Shown here in pieces: positions 25,471 to 34,158 of a DNA stretch of 64,000 bases. This stretch comes from Cytophagaceae bacterium (GTDB taxonomy: Bacteria > Bacteroidota > Bacteroidia > Cytophagales > Spirosomataceae): NCBI GenBank assembly GCA_027491195.1, contig JAIXWQ010000012.1:62001-126000 (forward strand), written 5' to 3'. Position 1 is the first letter of the stretch; each line of letters opens with the position of its first letter. The notes beneath the pieces are model-generated. The model searched no databases and was not told where the DNA came from. It saw only the letters and a program-made list of their open reading frames with translations. Made by a program: the position numbers and the translations under genes.

Positions 25471-26185
25471 AACGAATCGATTGACGGCGGGAAATTTCGA
25501 TTTTCTCCGCTTTTTCTCCTTTTAACGTCACCTGTAATCCGCCAGAGAACCAAGGCTCAATCTTATCGATGAAGTTCAGATTCACGATGTGTTTGCGGTT
25601 GCAGCGGAAGAATAATTTAGGGTCTAAACGCTCCTCTAAAGAGTTAAGGGATTTCAGGACGAGGGGTTTTTGGTCGTCAAAAAACAAGCGAACATAATTC
25701 CCCATCGATTCACACAATCGAACGCGATCTAATCGCACAAACCAACATTTTTCTCCGTCCTTCACGAAAATCTGGTCGTTTCCACCTAGCACATGGCTGG
25801 CTGTAGTGGTTTTTTCAGCAGAGACAGTACGCTTGAATCGGGATTCTAATTTCTGAATACTCTCGCTTAAGCGCGCTAATTCGATTGGTTTCAACACATA
25901 ATCGAGCGCATTTACTTCAAATGCTTTCAGCGCATATTCATCAAAAGCCGTCGTGAAAATAATCTCCGGAAGAAATCCATCCCATTCCTCTAGCCATTCG
26001 AAACCCGTTTTACCCGGCATTTGAATGTCTAAAAAGGCCACATCCGGTTGTAATTCTTCGATCAGCTGGCTTGCCTCGTCCGTATTCGATGCCTCTCCTA
26101 TCACTTCGATCGAAGGGAAGTTTTCTAATAAACGCTTCAGTTCATTTCGGGCAAGGCGTTCGTCGTCTACGATGATGGCTCTCAT
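25448..26185 (-). CDS. LytTR family response regulator
   Basis: 245 residues. Receiver domain: 'AIIVDDERLARNEL', phospho-Asp in 'DVAFLDIQMPGKTG', 'FTTAFDEYALKAF', Lys in 'DYVLKPIELARL'. LytTR DNA-binding domain (about 140-245): 'FVKDGEKCWFVRLDRVRLCE' and 'CNRKHIVNLNFIDKIEPWF'. It pairs with the LytS-like kinase immediately upstream (5-base gap), forming a typical Bacteroidota LytS/LytR system. Target genes are unknown; the operon also carries a histidine phosphatase. The 3' end overlaps the convergent AI-2E gene by 23 bases. Confidence 0.95.
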   Translation of the reverse strand: MRAIIVDDERLARNELKRLLENFPSIEVIGEASNTDEASQLIEELQPDVAFLDIQMPGKTGFEWLEEWDGFLPEIIFTTAFDEYALKAFEVNALDYVLKPIELARLSESIQKLESRFKRTVSAEKTTTASHVLGGNDQIFVKDGEKCWFVRLDRVRLCESMGNYVRLFFDDQKPLVLKSLNSLEERLDPKLFFRCNRKHIVNLNFIDKIEPWFSGGLQVTLKGEKAEKIEISRRQSIRFKELLSL

Positions 26186-26190
26186 GGGAT

Positions 26191-27237
26191 TCAGGCTAGT
26201 GTTTCGGAAATATACGGAATCGTAACGGAAGCGAGGACGTGATTTTTGTCCAAAGGCTTTAAGTCAATATGAGCGGTCTCCCCAAACAATAGTTGAAGGC
26301 GATTTTGGGAGTTCAATAAACCAATCCCGGTGGATTCTCCCTTGGTTTTCAAATGTCCCGGATTGATGACTTGAAGGTGAATCATTTCAGAAGCAATCTC
26401 CCCCTTAATTTGTATCAGCCCTTCTTTCGAAGAATGAGCGATGCCGTGTTTGATGGCATTCTCCACCAAAGTTTGCAAAAGCATGGGAGGGATTTGGGCT
26501 TGGGAGATCTCTTTAGGAACCTCGATCTTCCAGGCAAGGCGCTCTTCGTAGCGGATTTTCTCGAGATTCAGGTAATCCAAAATGGTGTCTAATTCCTCTG
26601 CAATGGAGATGGTCTTTTTGCGTTCGGTTAAAAGCGAGCTTCGAAGTAGCTTGGAGAGTTGGTTGATCCCTTTTTTGGCCTTCGCAGGGTCTTCCGTAAT
26701 TAACGCGCGAATGCTGTTCAAGGCATTAAAGACGAAATGCGGATTCATCTGCGCTCGCAAGACCTTGCCCTCCGTCTCCTGAATGGCCCGCTCTAGCTGG
26801 TTTTTCTCCCGTTCCATCGCTAGTTGTTTTTTCGAATACTGGAAGAAGAAATAGATCAACATCCAAATCGCCAGTGGCTTCATGAAATTGAAGAGGTACT
26901 GGGTGATGATGAAGGGGCTTAGTTGAACCTCAAAATTCTCTCCCAGCAAGTATTGATCGATGGGTAAATTAAGCCCCACGAGACAGGCAGCCATCAAACA
27001 AAGGATGATAAAATGATTTCTCAACATCGAGAAAAGGGGCAGGTCCTGCCAAGAATTCACTTTGATGATGTTTTTATATTGATGCGTCAGGAAAATTGCG
27101 AGAGAAATATTCGCCAAAGAGGCATAAAGCCAAGCCCAATGCCAGCCGTATTGATTCGTGTATACAACCGCCTCATTTAGCATCCAGGCGAACCAGCCGC
27201 CTAATTGCAAAATCCAATACATGCGTTTTCTAAGCAT
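26191..27237 (-). CDS. LytS-like sensor histidine kinase (HisKA type of YpdA/LytS)
   Basis: 348 residues: four hydrophobic segments in the first ~140 residues with no extracytoplasmic sensor domain, a short coiled segment ('LAMEREKNQLERAIQETEGK'), then the His_kinase block 'LRAQMNPHFVFNALNSIRAL' with the phospho-His in 'NPHFVFN', and an ATPase domain with 'MLLQTLVENAIKHGIA' and 'GIGLLNSQNRLQLLFG'. The membrane part may sense an in-membrane signal. It is upstream of its regulator with a 5-base gap and downstream of the histidine phosphatase by one base, so all three are one transcript. Confidence 0.94.
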   Translation of the reverse strand: MLRKRMYWILQLGGWFAWMLNEAVVYTNQYGWHWAWLYASLANISLAIFLTHQYKNIIKVNSWQDLPLFSMLRNHFIILCLMAACLVGLNLPIDQYLLGENFEVQLSPFIITQYLFNFMKPLAIWMLIYFFFQYSKKQLAMEREKNQLERAIQETEGKVLRAQMNPHFVFNALNSIRALITEDPAKAKKGINQLSKLLRSSLLTERKKTISIAEELDTILDYLNLEKIRYEERLAWKIEVPKEISQAQIPPMLLQTLVENAIKHGIAHSSKEGLIQIKGEIASEMIHLQVINPGHLKTKGESTGIGLLNSQNRLQLLFGETAHIDLKPLDKNHVLASVTIPYISETLA

Positions 27238-27238
27238 A

Positions 27239-27892
27239 TTACATGGACTCGGGCAAGTCGGCTAAATGGATGACACAATTGCCTTTCACGAGGCGAAATT
27301 CTTTGGCGCTATAATCGTATTGGAGGTGGTAAAGGCACAGGTTTTGGTGTGCATACTTATCCATGTGATGCAAAGGTGCGTTGAATAAATGCGTGAGCAA
27401 AACGCGCATGGCACGACCGTGCATAGCGATTAAGATGGCGCTTTCTTCTGGTCGGGAAAGAATAAGATCGACGACGGGTTTTTGGCGTTCCAAAACCTCC
27501 ACCGGACTTTCTCCCTGATCAGACTGCACATGAATGTGGCCCTCGCGCCAGGTTCTCGTTAAATTCTTGTAATATAAATCGTCCTCCGTATTAGGCGACT
27601 TTCCTTCCTTACTCCCCCAAGAGATTTCGTTCAAACCGGTGTGTTGCTCCCACGGCAAACCTTTGTCGATGTAGCCCTTCACCGATTGATGGGTTCTTTT
27701 CAAGGCGGAAGTATAGATTTTATCGATTGGGAGATGGTGGTAATGTCGGAAAAAGGCCTCCGCTTGTCTTTGGCCTAATTCATTCAAATCCGCATCAATC
27801 CCACTTCCTTGCACGACCCCCTTGCGATTGTATTCCGTTTCGCCGTGGCGAATCAGGTAAATATCTTTCACTAAATCAGGTTGAGCATGCAT
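27239..27892 (-). CDS. Histidine phosphatase family protein (phosphoglycerate mutase-like)
   Basis: 217 residues. The catalytic motif 'IYLIRHGETEYN' is at about residues 12-23, with 'RTHQSVKGYI' (conserved R), 'EISWGSKEGK' and the second catalytic His in 'AILIAMHGRAMRVLL'. Members dephosphorylate small phosphorylated metabolites (alpha-ribazole phosphate, fructose-bisphosphate, phosphoglycerate). Substrate cannot be told here. First gene of a three-gene minus operon with the LytS/LytR pair, an unusual partnership. Divergent from the hotdog thioesterase gene. Confidence 0.93.
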   Translation of the reverse strand: MHAQPDLVKDIYLIRHGETEYNRKGVVQGSGIDADLNELGQRQAEAFFRHYHHLPIDKIYTSALKRTHQSVKGYIDKGLPWEQHTGLNEISWGSKEGKSPNTEDDLYYKNLTRTWREGHIHVQSDQGESPVEVLERQKPVVDLILSRPEESAILIAMHGRAMRVLLTHLFNAPLHHMDKYAHQNLCLYHLQYDYSAKEFRLVKGNCVIHLADLPESM

Positions 27893-27937
27893 ATTAATCG
27901 TATTTTATTCCGAATTTTAGCCAAAATTACGAAATAT

Positions 27938-28360
27938 ATGTTTAATACTTCCATCTCCTTGGAGACGTTGAATTCGATGTCTAAGAATACCATGATCGAT
28001 CACTTAGGTATTGAATTTACCGAAATTCAGTCCGGTTATTTAAAGGCAAAAATGCCGGTCGATCATCGAACAATTCAGCCCATGGGATTGTTACATGGGG
28101 GAGCGTCTGTTGTTTTAGCGGAAACCCTCGGAAGTGTGGCGGTGGTTTTAGCCGTTAAGGATCCGATGAAAGAAACGGGTGTGGGAGTGGAGATTAATGC
28201 GAACCATTTAAAATCTGCCCGCAGCGGATTTGTGATCGGAACCTGTGTTCCCTTACGCATCGGTCGTACGATACATGTGTATGAAATTAAAATTCACGAC
28301 GAAGAAGAAAATTTGATTTGCGCTAGCCGGTTGACGGTAGCGATTATTCCAATAAAATAA
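27938..28360 (+). CDS. Hotdog-fold thioesterase (MenI/PaaI type)
   Basis: 140 residues from the ATG at 27938; the longer frame beginning at 27881 would overlap the divergent gene. Hotdog features: 'TIQPMGLLHGGASVVLAETLG' (the HGG motif with catalytic Glu) and 'GVGVEINANHLKSARSGFV'. In this family the active-site Glu sits in 'LAETLGS', matching the 4HBT/PaaI-DHNA-CoA thioesterase group. It is directly coupled to menF (TAATG overlap), so hydrolysis of 1,4-dihydroxy-2-naphthoyl-CoA in menaquinone synthesis is the likely job; that function is inferred from context. Confidence 0.85.
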   Translation: MFNTSISLETLNSMSKNTMIDHLGIEFTEIQSGYLKAKMPVDHRTIQPMGLLHGGASVVLAETLGSVAVVLAVKDPMKETGVGVEINANHLKSARSGFVIGTCVPLRIGRTIHVYEIKIHDEEENLICASRLTVAIIPIK

Positions 28361-29445
28361 TGGGGGAAAATAGCTGGGAGGATGGAATTTCAAGGGGCGC
28401 TGCACTCGCGGCGTGGCGTTTGCCGCATGCCTCTGAAGCCTTTCTTTTGCAGGATTTTCAAGGGGGATCTCAGCTGGCTGAGGGTTGGAGTGTAGCGGAT
28501 TTGCCAGCCGGATTCTTAGCCGCTCCGTTCATCGGGTTGCCTTATTTTTTAGCCTCAGATTCATTAGCTTCCTGGACTTTGACCTCAGAGTCAACATCCA
28601 TACCTATCACCTTCAGTTCACAAGAGGATTCTAGTAAAAAACAAGAGTTCAAATCTTGGGTGTCCTCCGCAATCGAAGCCATTAAACAAGGGCCTTTGCA
28701 AAAAGTGGTCTTGTCTCGAACCGATGTGAAGGAATTGCCTGCGGGCTTTTCTATCGTAGCCGCACTTGAGGAATTAGCAGCCGCTTATCCGAATGCCTTT
28801 GTTTGTGCGATTTCCATACCAGCATTAGCGGGGGTTTGGATGTGTGCCACGCCAGAAATTTTAGTGGAGCAAAAGGACGGGGTTTTCAGAACGATCTCCC
28901 TAGCTGGGACCCAGTCAGGGGTAGATGATCATGGGAATGCTTTGTCGCCAGCTCAGGCAAGGTGGTCCCAAAAAGAAATCGAAGAGCAGGCTTTCGTGAG
29001 CCGATACATTATTGATTGTTTCAAAAAGATTCGCTTGCGGGAATATACCGAGCTAGGTCCTAAGACTATTTCGACCGGAAATTTGCTGCATTTGAAGACG
29101 GAGTATATCGTAGACACAAAGGCGATGGATTTCCCACAGTTGCCCGGCTTAATGTTAGGTCTTTTGCATCCTACCTCTGCAGTTTGTGGTACGCCTAAAC
29201 AAGAGGCGATTGAGTTTATTTTAAAAACTGAAACGCACGATCGATCGATGTATTCCGGGTATCTCGGACCGGTGAATATAGGGGGGAATACGCATCTGTT
29301 TGTGAACTTGCGAACCGTCAAAATCACGGGTAATCAGGCGGAATTTTATGCGGGTTGCGGAATCACAGAGGACTCAGATCCAGAAAAAGAGTGGCAGGAA
29401 ACACAGATGAAATGCCAAACCCTGCAGCGCGTTCTAATGCAATAA
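28360..29445 (+). CDS. menF: Isochorismate synthase
   Basis: 361 residues, somewhat shorter than E. coli MenF, as usual in Bacteroidota. Chorismate-binding signatures: 'LQKVVLSRTDVKEL' (general-base Lys region), 'IVAALEELAAAYPNAFVCAI', 'GTPKQEAIEFI', 'YSGYLGPVNIGGNTHLFVNL' and the C-terminal 'AGCGITEDSDPEKEWQET'. It converts chorismate to isochorismate, the first step of menaquinone synthesis; chorismate itself comes from aroE and aroC encoded later in this window. Downstream it meets the CNNM gene, overlapping by 12 bases tail to tail. Confidence 0.94.
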   Translation: MGENSWEDGISRGAALAAWRLPHASEAFLLQDFQGGSQLAEGWSVADLPAGFLAAPFIGLPYFLASDSLASWTLTSESTSIPITFSSQEDSSKKQEFKSWVSSAIEAIKQGPLQKVVLSRTDVKELPAGFSIVAALEELAAAYPNAFVCAISIPALAGVWMCATPEILVEQKDGVFRTISLAGTQSGVDDHGNALSPAQARWSQKEIEEQAFVSRYIIDCFKKIRLREYTELGPKTISTGNLLHLKTEYIVDTKAMDFPQLPGLMLGLLHPTSAVCGTPKQEAIEFILKTETHDRSMYSGYLGPVNIGGNTHLFVNLRTVKITGNQAEFYAGCGITEDSDPEKEWQETQMKCQTLQRVLMQ

Positions 29446-30753
29446 TTCGGTCGACGGAGCAGGCGTAATTTTACCCGTAATCAGTACTTTCACCGTGTCA
29501 ATTCGTGCATCGGTCGTCGTCAAAATCTGGAATTGGAAAGGGGCTAAAGTGATCAACTCGTTCACTTGTGGGATATCCTCATATAGACTAATCAACATCC
29601 CACCAAGGGTTTCATAATCCCCCTCAGGCAGATTCCATTCGTATTTTTCGTTCAAATAATCGATCTCGTGACGGCCAGAAAGTACGAAAGTTGTCTCATC
29701 AATTTGCTTTTCGATCCAGTCTTCCGAATCATCATATTCGTCTTGAATCTCGCCAAAAATCTGCTCCATCACATCCTCCATACTCACTAAGCCACTCGTA
29801 GAACCGAACTCGTCCACTACCAAAGCAAGCGATTTACGCTCTTTCGAGAACTTGATCATTAAGTCGTTTGCCGGCATCGCCTCCGGAACGATGGGAATGC
29901 TGGTCAGGATGGATTGTAAATCTTTGGGTTTCTTAAATAGGGCTAAAGAATGGCAATAGCCCACCACCTCTTCCAAGGTCTCTTTGTACACTAATACTTT
30001 CGAGTGACCACTTTCTAAAAAGACTTCCTTCAATTTCTCGATCCCGTCTTCCAAATCGATGGCTGTGATTTCCGTTCTCGGGATCATACATTCACGCACC
30101 TTTACCTGCTTAAACTCAAGGGCATTATGGAAAATTTTATGATCTACTTCGGCTTCTTGTTCGGTAGAGATTTTGCGGTTGAGGTTTTGGAGGTAATGAT
30201 TTAAATCCGTTAAACCGAAGGCCGGTTTTTCCTCCGAATACGCTAAACGCAAGACCTTCGTAATAAACCATTTCGATAAACCCACTGTTACCCAAACCAA
30301 GGGGAACATCAGGGTGCAGATCACCCAAATGGGGATGGCCAAGAACTCTAAAATAGCGTCTGGATTGATCAAAAAAACGCTTTTAGGCGTGAATTCAGAC
30401 GTCATTAAGATCAAGATGGTCGCGACAATCGATGCCACTAAACGGGCTAAAATCTCGTTAATGGATAAATAATGCAGTACCACATGGTGCAAAAACTCCT
30501 CCATAAAAATACCATAGGCCACCAGGGAGAGGGTATTTCCGATCAGCATGGTACCGATAAAACGGGAGGGGTGCTGGTTGAAATTGGCGATAATTTTTGC
30601 ACTCAGGATATCCTGTTTTGCCTTCAGTTCGAAGTATAATTTATTCGAAGAAACGAAGGCCATCTCTACCCCAGAAAAGAAGGCGGAGAAAACCATCGAT
30701 GCGACGATCCCGATGATTTGGGCATTATCTAAACTGATATTACTGGCTGTCAT
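29434..30753 (-). CDS. CNNM/CorC-type transporter with CBS pair (GldE/HlyC-like)
   Basis: 439 residues: a DUF21/CNNM membrane domain (about 1-190, 'AFFSGVEMAFVSSNKLYFEL', 'GTMLIGNTLSLVAYGI', 'TSEFTPKSVFL'), a CBS pair (about 205-340, 'RECMIPRTEITAIDLED', 'LALVVDEFGSTSGLVSMEDV') and a C-terminal CorC_HlyC domain (about 350-430, 'DYLNEKYEWNLPEGDYETLG'). Family role: Mg2+/cation transport; in Bacteroidota one subgroup is called GldE because it accompanies the gliding gene gldD. Here gldD is not adjacent, so I do not claim GldE. It is the last gene of the ccm operon, its start overlapping the 72-residue gene by 14 bases. Confidence 0.9.
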   Translation of the reverse strand: MTASNISLDNAQIIGIVASMVFSAFFSGVEMAFVSSNKLYFELKAKQDILSAKIIANFNQHPSRFIGTMLIGNTLSLVAYGIFMEEFLHHVVLHYLSINEILARLVASIVATILILMTSEFTPKSVFLINPDAILEFLAIPIWVICTLMFPLVWVTVGLSKWFITKVLRLAYSEEKPAFGLTDLNHYLQNLNRKISTEQEAEVDHKIFHNALEFKQVKVRECMIPRTEITAIDLEDGIEKLKEVFLESGHSKVLVYKETLEEVVGYCHSLALFKKPKDLQSILTSIPIVPEAMPANDLMIKFSKERKSLALVVDEFGSTSGLVSMEDVMEQIFGEIQDEYDDSEDWIEKQIDETTFVLSGRHEIDYLNEKYEWNLPEGDYETLGGMLISLYEDIPQVNELITLAPFQFQILTTTDARIDTVKVLITGKITPAPSTELLH

Positions 30754-30958
30754 CTTTTTCTTTCTTGATGCGTTCGTTCTTCGCGTATTGGTAGTAGAAC
30801 AGGCAGCCTACGCCGTACATGAGCCAGCCATAATGGTAGAAAATTTCTCCCCAAAACTGCCCTTTTACCTCAGCAGGTGTTGGACTATTCAAGTCGATGA
30901 TCCAAATCAGAACGAAACCGATAGCCGCTGCTAAACTTAAAATCTCTTTTTTTCCCAT
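30740..30958 (-). CDS. Small two-helix membrane protein in the ccm operon
   Basis: 72 residues with two hydrophobic segments ('ILSLAAAIGFVLIWIID' and 'FYHYGWLMYGVGCLFYYQY') and a charged C-terminal tail 'NERIKKEKDDSQ'. I do not recognise the family. It starts one base after the ccmF stop and overlaps the downstream CNNM start by 14 bases, so it is translated with the operon. Its size and position could suit an accessory subunit of the CcmF haem lyase or of the CNNM protein. The frame is tightly bracketed by overlaps and the hydrophobic pattern is regular, so I consider it real. Confidence 0.78.
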   Translation of the reverse strand: MGKKEILSLAAAIGFVLIWIIDLNSPTPAEVKGQFWGEIFYHYGWLMYGVGCLFYYQYAKNERIKKEKDDSQ

Positions 30959-30959
30959 A

Positions 30960-33509
30960 TTAGGCTGCTAATTTAGGTTTTAAGCGACGATAGGTAGCGA
31001 TAAATAAACCGATGAACACGAGGATAGATCCGATCCAAACCAAGTTGATGTAGGGTTTTTCTAAAGCTTTCACGACGATTAATTCTTGTTGTGTCGTATT
31101 CCACGCAAACCCAAATTCCTGTGATTGCGGGTTAATACCCGTAAATTTAATCTTAATTCCGGTTTCTTCACTTTCAAAAGCTGGCATAGCGACCATTCCT
31201 CCTTTGATGACGAAAATAGGGCTCAGTGTAAACTGCTGTGAATTCTTGCCTAATACTTGGAAGTTCGCTTGAACCGCGGCATCATTTGCGCCTAATTCAA
31301 CTCCATCGACATTCGTCACTCGGTTTACCTCTTTGAGAATGGCTACGAAGTCGTTGATGAACAAGGTGTCTCCTGTCGTAACCGTTTGCTCCTCCGTTTG
31401 AGACCACTGTTTTTCTGAGCCAGCTTCTGCCGCTAGACGTGGATCTAGTGAAACGTAGGTATAAATGTCGTGGTTCCAAGCATGTTTCACATCAGGTGAA
31501 ATAGCGGTTCCCATTTTCGGATTCACTTGCCATCTCGGGAATAGAGAAACGGCTTTACCTTCCTCGTTTTTAAATTCTAATTCGTAATAGGTATTCTCTG
31601 GTTCCACTGTTACGGTGTCTCCTTTGCTGGCGATTGTTACGCTATCGCGTATAATGTTTTTCAAAGCCACCGCGTGGAAATCTCCCTCAATAATCTCAAA
31701 ATCGTTCTTATTGAAATAACCCTTTTGACCCCGAACCTCGATGCGGCGACCTTTGTAAGTCACTAAATAATCTTGCATTTGGGCGCCTTGACCTAGCCAA
31801 AGTGGTAAATTTTCCTTGTTTTCTTTGTTATTGTCCTTCGTAAATTCCTCCACTTTCGTGCTAATCGCGAAGCCGGAGCGGTTTAAGGATACGACTTTGG
31901 AATAACCTGCTGAGAATAAAATACCGATCAACATGATCGCTAAACCGACGTGTGCCACGGCACCTCCCACTAATGAGAACTTTTCGCGGATCAGGAACCA
32001 AAGGATTTTGAAGTTCGCCAACACCGCGAACAATCCACTCCACAATAGGATGATGTAGGGAATCGTATAAATCTTACCGATGTTGATGAACACGACACTC
32101 AAAAGTGTCGCCACCAACGCTGGATTGATCAGCGGTTTGAAGCTCGTGCTTTGTTTGATCTTTCCCCACCACACATATTGACCGATGCCACTCAAAATAG
32201 CAACGGCTACGAATATCCAGATTTGAATCTTGCTATAATGTTCTGCCTGATCAGCCGGTAACGCAATATTAGAAAGCAAGCCAAAAGCCTCGGCAATCTT
32301 ATTGTACACCGGAATCGAAGTCGTAAACGTTAATTGGAAGGCAGATAAACCTAAAACGGCAGCACCTACGAATACCCAAAACTCGCGGTTATAAGTCCCT
32401 AGTTCTTTAGTATCCTGAGGCAAATCCTTCCATCGGTAGATTGACATGACGATTGCCACAAATAGGAAGGTCCCCATGTACAGCAAGAGCTGACCAGAAA
32501 GACCTAAATCCGTAAAGGAGTGAACTGAGGCATTCCCTAAGATTCCCGATCGGTTCAAGAAGGTCGAGTACAAGACTAAGATGAAGGTCGCAATGACTAA
32601 GATAATCGAGGTCTTCAAAGCAGAACTCGACGTTTTGTGCGCGATCATCGTATGAATGGCACCTAATAAAACTAACCAAGGCACAAACGAGGCGTTCTCC
32701 ACCGGATCCCAGTTCCAATAGCCCCCAAAATTCAAGGTCTCATAGGCCCAATAAGCCCCCATCATAATACCAATTCCCAATACCCCCGCAGCGAAAAGTG
32801 CCCAAGGCAAAGCCGGCAGCACCCATTCCGTTAATTTCTTCTTCCACAATCCCGCGATTAAATACGCAAACGGCACGAGTGTCAAAGCAAATCCTAAGAA
32901 CAAGGTAGGCGGGTGAATCACCATCCAATAGTTTTGTAATAGGGGATTTAATCCACGTCCGTCTTTGGGGATAAAATTCGGTTGCATACTCCAAACCGGA
33001 AGATCCGGCTGCGCCTCACGCAACAACAAGAACGGAGAAGAACCAATTTTCAAATCAATCCAAGGAATAATCACGCCTAAAATCATCGATGTCAAAAACG
33101 TCTGCACAAGCGCAAAAACCGTCATCACCGGCGACTCCCATTTCGGATTTTTGATCATCAATAACAGGCCTAAAACCGCCTGCCAGAAGATCCATAACAA
33201 AAACGAACCTTCTTGACCCTCCCAATAACAAGAGATCATGAACATCGTAGGCAATTGCAAAGAGGAGTGCGTAAACGCGTAATGGTACTCGAAATAGTGG
33301 TTATAAATAATGACGAAAAGGCTGGCCGCCACCACAATAACCGCAATCAAATGCAGTCCGAATAAAACCCGGGCAGTTAACTTCCAATCATTCTCTAATT
33401 CGTTCGTGGATTGCGCTGATTTGAAATACGCAAACGTCGCTAGAAGCGCCGTTACGAAGGAAATAATGACAAATAAATGTCCAACCGAACCGATGGTTTC
33501 GTGTATCAT
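30960..33509 (-). CDS. ccmF: Cytochrome c haem lyase CcmF
   Basis: 849 residues, longer than proteobacterial CcmF (~650) as is typical for Bacteroidota. Many hydrophobic segments; the haem-handling WWD motif is visible as 'GGYWNWDPVENASFVPWL', preceded by 'MISCYWEGQEGSFLLWIFW'. The C-terminal third (about 545-815) is a large extracytoplasmic domain ahead of a final helix. CcmF attaches haem delivered by CcmE to apocytochrome CxxCH. It sits two bases after ccmE and one base before the 72-residue gene. Likely clients in this window: the cytochrome c domain of the ThuA fusion. Confidence 0.95.
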   Translation of the reverse strand: MIHETIGSVGHLFVIISFVTALLATFAYFKSAQSTNELENDWKLTARVLFGLHLIAVIVVAASLFVIIYNHYFEYHYAFTHSSLQLPTMFMISCYWEGQEGSFLLWIFWQAVLGLLLMIKNPKWESPVMTVFALVQTFLTSMILGVIIPWIDLKIGSSPFLLLREAQPDLPVWSMQPNFIPKDGRGLNPLLQNYWMVIHPPTLFLGFALTLVPFAYLIAGLWKKKLTEWVLPALPWALFAAGVLGIGIMMGAYWAYETLNFGGYWNWDPVENASFVPWLVLLGAIHTMIAHKTSSSALKTSIILVIATFILVLYSTFLNRSGILGNASVHSFTDLGLSGQLLLYMGTFLFVAIVMSIYRWKDLPQDTKELGTYNREFWVFVGAAVLGLSAFQLTFTTSIPVYNKIAEAFGLLSNIALPADQAEHYSKIQIWIFVAVAILSGIGQYVWWGKIKQSTSFKPLINPALVATLLSVVFINIGKIYTIPYIILLWSGLFAVLANFKILWFLIREKFSLVGGAVAHVGLAIMLIGILFSAGYSKVVSLNRSGFAISTKVEEFTKDNNKENKENLPLWLGQGAQMQDYLVTYKGRRIEVRGQKGYFNKNDFEIIEGDFHAVALKNIIRDSVTIASKGDTVTVEPENTYYELEFKNEEGKAVSLFPRWQVNPKMGTAISPDVKHAWNHDIYTYVSLDPRLAAEAGSEKQWSQTEEQTVTTGDTLFINDFVAILKEVNRVTNVDGVELGANDAAVQANFQVLGKNSQQFTLSPIFVIKGGMVAMPAFESEETGIKIKFTGINPQSQEFGFAWNTTQQELIVVKALEKPYINLVWIGSILVFIGLFIATYRRLKPKLAA

Positions 33510-33511
33510 AT

Positions 33512-33955
33512 TTAATTTTTTACCGCTACTGAGGCACTAGAGTCTGCTGAAATTTTACCTTCTTGGTACTTAGAAGGGCACTTTAATAGAATTTTATCGC
33601 AATAAAATGTTTTGTCTGCATGCATGCTGCCCACTAAAACGATCTTCTCTGATTTCTCAAAATCTTGTGGCTTCGGCGCCGCATAAACTACCTGGTTTTC
33701 ACGTCCTAGACTGTCTTGAACTAGAAACTCTAGGCGATTAGCATCCAATGCCGGGTTGTAATTCATCCCGATAATTTGACCGGCAGCATCTTTTTTCAAG
33801 GTACCCACCACATGTACTTTTTGGTTCGGATCTTGCTGCGAAATACGTTCCGCCTCGTCAAAACCCACATAGGTACTCGCATCCCCCGTCGTAATCATAA
33901 TAATTCCGATGGCAACTGCGATTAAAATCAATCCGATGATGTGTGTCTTTTTCAT
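33512..33955 (-). CDS. ccmE: Cytochrome c maturation haem chaperone CcmE, cysteine type
   Basis: 147 residues: one N-terminal membrane anchor ('IIGLILIAVAIGIIMI'), then an OB-fold domain with 'VHVVGTLKKD' and 'KIVLVGSMHADKTFYC'. The covalent haem site is C126-P-S-K-Y130, i.e. CxxxY rather than the HxxxY of E. coli CcmE. That variant is described in archaea, Desulfovibrio and other lineages. A second Cys (C119) lies seven residues earlier. The gene overlaps ccmD by four bases (ATGA). It ferries haem from CcmC to CcmF in the periplasm. Confidence 0.92.
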   Translation of the reverse strand: MKKTHIIGLILIAVAIGIIMITTGDASTYVGFDEAERISQQDPNQKVHVVGTLKKDAAGQIIGMNYNPALDANRLEFLVQDSLGRENQVVYAAPKPQDFEKSEKIVLVGSMHADKTFYCDKILLKCPSKYQEGKISADSSASVAVKN

Positions 33956-34158
33956 TTGCTGCGTTTTTCTAAGGCTGATACTTTACTCTCCAAACGGAAT
34001 AAATAAGCAAACAATCCAATTAATACGACGCTAACCACCGCGATCACTACATAGATTTTTCCGTCAGCGCGGAATTGATCTGCCATTTCGATGTCGCTAG
34101 CTTGCGCTGATGCTACAAAGCTGATTAAGCTGAAAAAAAGAATAAATACTGCTTTCAT
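33952..34158 (-). CDS. ccmD: CcmD family protein
   Basis: 68 residues with a signal-like N-terminus ('AVFILFFSLISFVASAQ'), a short periplasmic stretch, one helix ('IYVVIAVVSVVLIGLFAYLF') and a basic/coiled C-terminus 'RLESKVSALEKRSK'. The end pattern and operon position fit CcmD, which helps release haem-loaded CcmE from CcmC. The extra N-terminal signal peptide is a Bacteroidota trait. One-base overlap with ccmC stop and four-base overlap with ccmE start. Confidence 0.87.
   Translation of the reverse strand: MKAVFILFFSLISFVASAQASDIEMADQFRADGKIYVVIAVVSVVLIGLFAYLFRLESKVSALEKRSK

Noticed and set aside
29434-30753. Calling the CNNM protein GldE
   Set aside because: The gliding gene gldD is not adjacent and domain order alone does not distinguish GldE from other CNNM/CorC proteins.
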